From assembly GCA_034440615.1 (NCBI GenBank), contig JAOTOM010003672.1, forward strand, positions 58,501 through 122,500: DNA of 64,000 nucleotides, given 5' to 3'. The position numbers and the translations under genes are program-made. The stretch's first letter is position 1, and every line of letters begins with the position of its first letter. The notes below the pieces were generated by a model. The model was given only the letters and a program-made list of their open reading frames with translations. It was not told the DNA's origin and searched no databases. The DNA comes from Ashinkailepas kermadecensis (lineage: Eukaryota > Arthropoda > Thecostraca > Neolepadidae). This document shows, in pieces, positions 58,196 through 64,000 of this stretch.

Positions 58196-59008
58196 GATGC
58201 GGCCGCCGGACGGAGAATGACGTGGCCGCCGGGCGGAGGAGGACGCGGGCGCCGGACGGAGGAGGACGCGGGCGCCGGACGGAGAATGACGTGGCCGCCG
58301 GACGGAGGAGGACGCGGCCGCCGGACGGAGGAGGACGTGGCCGCCGGACGGAGGATGACGCAGCCGCCGGGCGGAGAATGACGTGGCCGCCGGACGGAGG
58401 AGGACGCGGCCGCCGGACGGAGGAGGACGCAGCCGCCGGGCGGAGGAGGACGCGGGCGCCGGACGGAGAATGACGTGGCCGCCGGGCGGAGGAGGACGCA
58501 GCCGCCGGACGGAGGAGGACGTGGCCGCCGGACGGAGGAGGACGCAGCCGCCGGGCGGAGGAGGACGCGGGCACCGGACGGAGAATGACGTGGCCGCCGG
58601 GCGGAGGAGGACGCAGCCGCCGGACGGAGGAGGACGTGGCCGCCGGACGGAGGAGGACGCAGCCGCCGGGCGGAGGAGGACGCGGGCGCCGGACGGAGAA
58701 TGACGTGGCCGCCGGGCGGAGGAGGACGCAGCCGCCGGACGGAGGAGGACGTGGCCGCCGGACGGAGGAGGACGTGGCCGCCGGACGGAGGAGGACGCAG
58801 CCGCCGGGCGGAGGAGGACGCGGGCGCCGGACGGAGAATGACGTGGCCGCCGGACGGAGGAGGACGCGGCCGCCGGACGGAGGAGGACGCGGCCGCCGGA
58901 CGGAGGAGGACGCGGCCGCCGGACGGAGGAGGACGCAGCCGCCGGGCGGAGGAGGACGCGGCCGCCGGACGGAGGATGACGTGGCCGCCGGACGGAGGAG
59001 GACGCGCT
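58196..59008. repeat. 23-bp GC-rich minisatellite, about 35 copies
   Basis: The unit is gaggaggacgcggccgccgg plus acg, with NotI-type sites (gcggccgc) in many copies. Subtypes (gcgggcgcc, gcagccgcc, gtggccgcc, gagaatgacg) recur in ordered blocks. Confidence 0.9.
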
Positions 59009-59204
59009 AGCCCGGCTGCCGGCCCCTGCTGGCCGACGGAAGCAGGGCAGGCTCGTGGTATGCGGCAGCCGGCGGTGGTCACGACACAGTGCCGCGGCCA
59101 GACGCCTGCACAATGCACAGCGCACAGTGGTCAGAGCACAGCTGACAGGTCAGCCGGCGACCAGTTGCAACAGACACGGTGGACGGCCGACAAGACGTGC
59201 CCGT

Positions 59205-60060
59205 GCGCCGCCGACAAGACGTGCCCGTGCGCCGCCGACAAGACGTGCCCGTGCGCCGCCGACAAGACGTGCCCGTGCGCCGCCGACAAGACGTGCCCGT
59301 GCGCCGCCGACAAGACGTGCCCGTGTACCGCCGACAAGACGTGCCCATGTGCCGCCGACAAGATGTGCCCGTGCGCCGCCGACAAGACGTGCCCGTGTGC
59401 CGCCGCCAAGATGTGCCCGTGCGCCACCGACAAGACGTGCCCGTTCGCCGCCAAGATGTGCCCGTGCGCCGCCGACAAGACGTGCCCGTGCGCCGCCAAA
59501 ATGTGCCCGTGCGCCGCCAAGATGTGCCTGTGCGCCGCCGACAAGACGTGCCCGTGCGCCGCCAAGATGTGCCCGTGCGCCGCCGACAAGGCGTGCCCGT
59601 GCGCGGCCGACAAGATGTGCCCGTGCGCGGCCGACAAGACGTGCCCGTGCGCCGCCGACAAGACGTGCCCGTGCGCCGCCGACAAGACGTGCCCGTGTAC
59701 CGCCGACAAGACGTGCCCATGTGCCGCCGACAAGACGTGCCCGTGTGCCGCCGACAAGACGTGCCCGTGTGCCGCCGACAAGACGTGCCCGTGCGCTGCC
59801 GACAAGACGTGCCCGTGTGCCGCCGACAAGACGTGCCCATGTGCCGCCGACAAGACGTGCCCGTGTGCCGCCGACAAGATGTGCCCGTGCGCGGCCGACA
59901 AGACGTGCCCGTGCGCCGCCGACAAGACGTGCCCGTGTGCCGCCGACAAGACGTGCCCATGTGCCGCCGACAAGACGTGCCCGTGTGCCGCCGACAAGAC
60001 GTGCCCGTGTGCCGCCGACAAGACGTGCCCGTGTGCCGCCGACAAGACGTGCCCATGCGC
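59205..60060. repeat. 24-bp GC-rich minisatellite, about 36 copies
   Basis: The unit is gccgacaagacgtgcccgtg plus cgcc; a few copies are shorter by 3-9 bases. One frame reads a Cys-rich CPCAADKT repeat, but all other frames are equally open. Confidence 0.9.
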
Positions 60061-60639
60061 GGCGTCTGATGACAGACACTTTAGGGAAATTCCGGGCGCC
60101 GAATCGAATATAGACCCAGGTGTCGGCTGTATCCGGGCAGTGATGCACGACACCGGCTGTGTCCGGCTATGCTTCGTGCCTGTCCACGTGCTTGGGCGCG
60201 CGCCTGCGATTTAAAAGCAGCGAGCAATAAATTAACAAGCGCATGATAAAAATACAGACAGCCTACCACATCAGCAACAACTGGGCAATGGAATAAGCTG
60301 AGGCCCAATTTAAGTGTTTGTTGAGGTAGCTGCAAGACATCGAAGCGCATTGTATTTCAAGCTGGACTTTAACCCACACCCTTTCACCTCTACTCAATCC
60401 TGGCTCTTCAATGGAAAAATGTCAACCAAGGGTTTAACGTGCACATTGCACTCTGGTGATGCCATGCAGCCGGCGAGTGTTGGCGGCGTGCCACGATTCT
60501 CGGACACGGGCCGCCGCTGTCGCCAGTCCCCGTCCCAACACCCGCCGCCCCTTGTCTCTCTCCAGCTTTCCTCAGTTCGCTGGTGGGCGCGTGGCGCATC
60601 CGGTCACCGCTCGTCGTGGCGGGGAAAGCCAGCACCGAC
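60061..60639. other. Unassigned sequence
   Basis: Minus-strand frame at 60550-60690 (ELTKAQLQSVLAFPATTSGD) has biased codons but no recognised domain and no clear splice sites. Confidence 0.3.
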
Positions 60640-61032
60640 TGGAGCTGGGCCTTGGTCAGCTCTGAGCTGTTCCGGCGGCCGACGTTGTACCCACCGACGG
60701 AGCTGTGCCTTGGTCAGCTCTGAGCTGTTCCGGCGGCCGACGTTGTACCCACCGACGGAGCTGGGCCTTGGTCAGCTCTGAGCTGTTCCGGCGGCCGAGT
60801 TGTACCCACCGTCTGGAGCTGTGCCTTGGTCAGCTCTGAGCTGTTCCGGCGGCCGAGTTGTACCCACCGTCTGGAGCTGTGCCTTGGTCAGCTCTGAGCT
60901 GTTCCGGCGGCCGACGTTGTACCCACCGTCTGGAGCTGTGCCTTGGTCAGCTCTGAGCTGTTCCGGCGGCCGACGTTGTACCCACCGACTGGAGCTGTGC
61001 CTTGGTTGATTCTGAGCTGTTCCGGCGGCTGA
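60640..61032. repeat. 56/59-bp minisatellite, about 7 copies
   Basis: The core is ggtcagctctgagctgttcc and ggcggccgacgttgtaccca. Confidence 0.9.
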
Positions 61033-62926
61033 CGTTTCGACCCAGCCATACATGGCGTTGCAATGCGCTGTTTGAATTGAGGCTACTTTGTATGATTGAA
61101 GCTAAGCCAGGAAACAATAGCTCGCCATTCGCAGCACAGCAGCACGCTCGGAGTTTTCGACGAAATCCGATGCACGGTCTACATGACATGAAAACGCTGA
61201 GCCATCTCTCAGCGTCAAATTGCCAAATGTTGTATATTTAACCTATTCCAGCCTGAGGTGAATAGATGTTTGTTTTCCTACCCCACCCCAGGACGATTAT
61301 TGGAACAATATGGGGTATGGTCCTGGGGATGGGTAATATTTAAGACAAAAATAGTGTAAAACAAGTGCCTTCGGCACTTGCTCCACTGCGTTAAGCGAAA
61401 AATTTGATGTTGGTTTCATGTGAATCGGTCACATGGTTCGGCACTCTGCCAATTTTAGTGGAATTCATTTCCCTGCTCCCGAATATTTTTATTTAAATAA
61501 TCTCTCCCGCGGAAGTGTGGCCGCCGCGAAAGCGCGCGCCGGCATAGTTTTATCGACTGCTGGCTGAACATCGTGGCAATCGGTGGTCAGGCGGCTGACG
61601 TGCTAAAGCACAAAATGACGACGGAAAATATCGTCTGATAATGGTTGCGGGCAACGACGATTGCAACCAAACTATTTCCGATAGGGAAAATCCGAAGGAA
61701 CCGTGAACATCACAAAGAGTGGGGCTATCCGCGCATACAACTTTCTCCGCGAAGTCATTCGACAGTGGTGTGGGCACAGTGGAAAGCGGAGTCATTTTCA
61801 CCGACCGAAACACGTGCAGCCCGTGTGACGATGACGACGCCCGCACACATTGCAGCCCATGATAGTCAATGGGAAATGGGTAGCCGGTACATCGGTCCAG
61901 GTGGTGAACGTGACGGCAAGTCGCCAAGTTGAGCCGTTTCCGAGAACCAGACACAATCGTGAAAAACGCTGAAAAGCGTCACTTTCGCTTTTCACATCGT
62001 TTTATCGTTCGCGTGCGCGTGACGTGTGACCCGGAACCGGTTGTCATGGCGATGTTGGCAATTATCGTGGCAACACTAAGGTGTTGGTTTGGTGTCGATC
62101 GGTCCATTGGTTGTCGAGATATGGCGCTGTGAACCGGGTTGATCGGAAGCGCTAAAATTGGTGGAAAAAAATCCCGATTTTACATGCTATTCCTATGGGC
62201 TGCCGACGACCCGTCCTCTCAGCACCCCCTTGACGCTCACGCGCAGCACGTTGATCCGATCGTGACGAAATTTTGTCCAGTGGATAGCCAACATTTGGAA
62301 CTTTCACGTAATGTCAGCCATATTTCGTTACTTGGATGTGAGCCGTGCCAAGAACCAATATGCGCCGGTTTCGGTCTGTGTCTGGAATTTTACGAATCCC
62401 ATGTTAACCCAATGACGGGGTCGTGCCAAATTTGAACACGTGCCACGTGCTCGGCATACAGCCCACGACAATGAAGCTGGACACAGCACATCATACATCG
62501 ATTGTCTGTAGGCTGTGAAAAAAATCAAGCACGTGCGACCCATAGTTGCACGATGGCACGATGGCAATCCACAAAAGGACTAGTATATTAGAGATTAATG
62601 AGAAATAACCTAACCTAGCCAAAACTAGCGTAATCTATTGCTTTGCCAAACTGTTTGCCAGTGGATTGGTAGTGGATATCTGCTATTATGAGAAGGTACC
62701 TTGCGCATGGCAATCTAGGGCATGTATATTGCTAGGCACTGCTTCTGCTGAATGATGCGTACCTACCTACCTGACTATTGTCAAGGACATAGCCAAGGGG
62801 AATGGGGTGAATGTGCAAGAACATCCCCCCCCCTCCACCTGACCTTGCAGATCGGTGTGGTCCCTAATCAGGAGCCCCGAGAAAGATCAAAAGCACCAGA
62901 CCTGGATCAAATGGCCGAATTGAAGG
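61033..62926. other. Unassigned sequence
   Basis: A perfect hairpin caagtgccttcggcacttg is at 61362-61380. Short frames have no recognised domain. Confidence 0.5.
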
Positions 62927-63027
62927 TTGGTTGGTTGGTTATTGGTTTTACGACACGTCGACCGTTGAGTCATATAGCGTCGCCAATCTCTCACGCCGAT
63001 TGGTCGCGGGCGAAGAGTAGCGACAGG
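62927..63027 (-). mobile_element. 5'-truncated SINE with perfect 15-bp target duplication
   Basis: It contains only the body and (ccaa)n tail of the tRNA-derived SINE seen at 29.8 and 41.6 kb; the tRNA head is missing. It is flanked by tggccgaattgaagg at 62912-62926 and 63028-63042. Truncation at the 5' end with an intact duplication is typical of target-primed reverse transcription. Confidence 0.9.
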
Positions 63028-63042
63028 TGGCCGAATTGAAGG

Positions 63043-64000
63043 CAAGATCGATCGAAAGTCAATAGTAAAGGGCACTTGAGCAATATCGAAGTACTCCCAA
63101 GCAGGATCGAAATCCATATAGATGTTCTCCTTAGAGGGGCTGCCATTTGGTAATCAAATGGCCTGCGAAAAGATGTTTAAACTACACATTTTGGGGCCAC
63201 ATTCAAAAGCAGTGGCGGAAGTTCGAGGAGTTTTCCTATTTTGAGGAGGTAGCCCAAAATACTCCCCCCCCCCCTCCCCTCCCCCTCTTCAGCCAATCCT
63301 GAATGTGCCCTTGGTTATTGGAAATTCGCACCCAGGTACCCAATCCCTAAACAGCACATTCACCATAAAGTTAAAGTCATTGGTACAGAAACATATTGTG
63401 TAATTATTCATGTATTAATGTATTATTTTTAACGACATTGGTGAATTCGATTATGCTTACAGTGCATGAACAACGCAATACTGTTGGCAATACTCGTACT
63501 TCAATTCGTAATCGACACATTTGAATCGATTCGTGAGTCGAATCCAATTGGTTCATTGAGGTGGACCATAGTTCACTCGTGAATAGACTACAACATTGTG
63601 CATTGTGCATAGTGCACAAGAATGAGTTGCGTTACAAGCTATATATGAGTCATCATTGAATCGGCTTAGCAATTGAAATGTTCGCAGGTGTGCTGGCCAT
63701 TCGGCCATTTGAGGAGATTCTCGTTGCGATGGTGTCTTATTTCTACACAAATTTGACGAAGTATAGCCAGTGTGCCAGTTCGTTATGAATACGTTCACTG
63801 AAACAAGCGATACATTCTGCAGAACCTCCGGGTGGTGGAAGTTGTGCATCTTAGCTATTAATTGGACCATTTCTTTGGCCAATATATCCTGCTCGCCGAT
63901 CGACTATGCCGTATCGACCACGCTTCTAATGCTAATGCAATGGGGTTATCTGACGACTTGTCGACCTCTGGACGAGATTGATGAACACCAACGGTAATTG
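63043..64000. other. Unassigned sequence
   Basis: A C-rich tract is at 63263-63292. No gene was recognised up to the right edge. Confidence 0.5.

Noticed and set aside
58700..60214. Cys-rich metallothionein-like repeat protein (CPCAADKT)
   Set aside because: The frame runs through two unrelated minisatellites, and other frames of the same DNA are equally open.
60550..61030. Minus-strand exon (ELTKAQLQ...) with amplified boundary
   Set aside because: Codon use is suggestive, but the acceptor side is purine-rich and no consistent donor or domain is seen.

Overview
This window looks like nuclear DNA of an invertebrate animal. The evidence is spliced exons with branch-point and splice-site signals, remnants of animal-type retroelements (a CR1-like LINE, a second non-LTR element, a Penelope-like element with a GIY-YIG nuclease, a tRNA-derived SINE), DNA transposons (a YqaJ/helix-turn-helix element and a TTAA-flanked piggyBac-like MITE), and an extreme load of minisatellites. 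No bacterial operon, ribosome-binding site or CRISPR array is seen. Exon-boundary-spanning ('mirage') minisatellites have, as I recall, been reported in amphioxus, so a cephalochordate is one candidate host. The sequence alone does not prove this.

The one gene I can reconstruct is on the minus strand and is SMOC-like (secreted Kazal plus thyroglobulin type-1 protein). Its exons lie at 18228-18030 (Kazal), 10665-10531 (first half of the thyroglobulin domain) and 712-608 (second half, with the CWCV motif). All three join in phase. The second intron (10530-713) starts with GC instead of GT. The gene continues beyond the left edge, and its 5' exons were not found.

Tandem arrays cover roughly 28-30 kb of the 64 kb (sum of the spans below). 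Units run from 2 to 117 bp. The largest arrays are 19.6-23.0 kb (36/21 bp), 33.8-36.8 kb (24/27 bp) and 45.1-49.5 kb (50 bp). Nearly all long open frames here are stop-free readings of these arrays on both strands and should not be taken as proteins.

The most interesting signal is that several arrays are built from functional boundaries. The 67-bp array upstream of the Kazal exon repeats its branch point, 3' splice site and first 30 exon bases about 14 times. The array upstream of the 712-608 exon repeats that exon's acceptor. A third array inside a decayed reverse transcriptase repeats codons for its conserved QHGF motif. Weaker candidates occur near 29.0, 55.9 and 57.9 kb.

By region: 0.6-18.2 kb, SMOC-like gene with arrays, a MITE and LINE fragments in its introns; 18.2-24 kb, arrays; 24.3-26.6 kb, CR1-like LINE (minus); 27-37 kb, arrays with a SINE; 37.2-39.2 kb, decayed YqaJ/HTH transposon; 41.1-42.4 kb, Penelope-like remnant with inverted terminal repeats and a nested SINE; 45-49.5 kb, array; 50-52.3 kb, fragmented repeat-derived protein gene; 53-61 kb, many arrays with possible plus-strand exons; 61-64 kb, mostly unassigned with one SINE.
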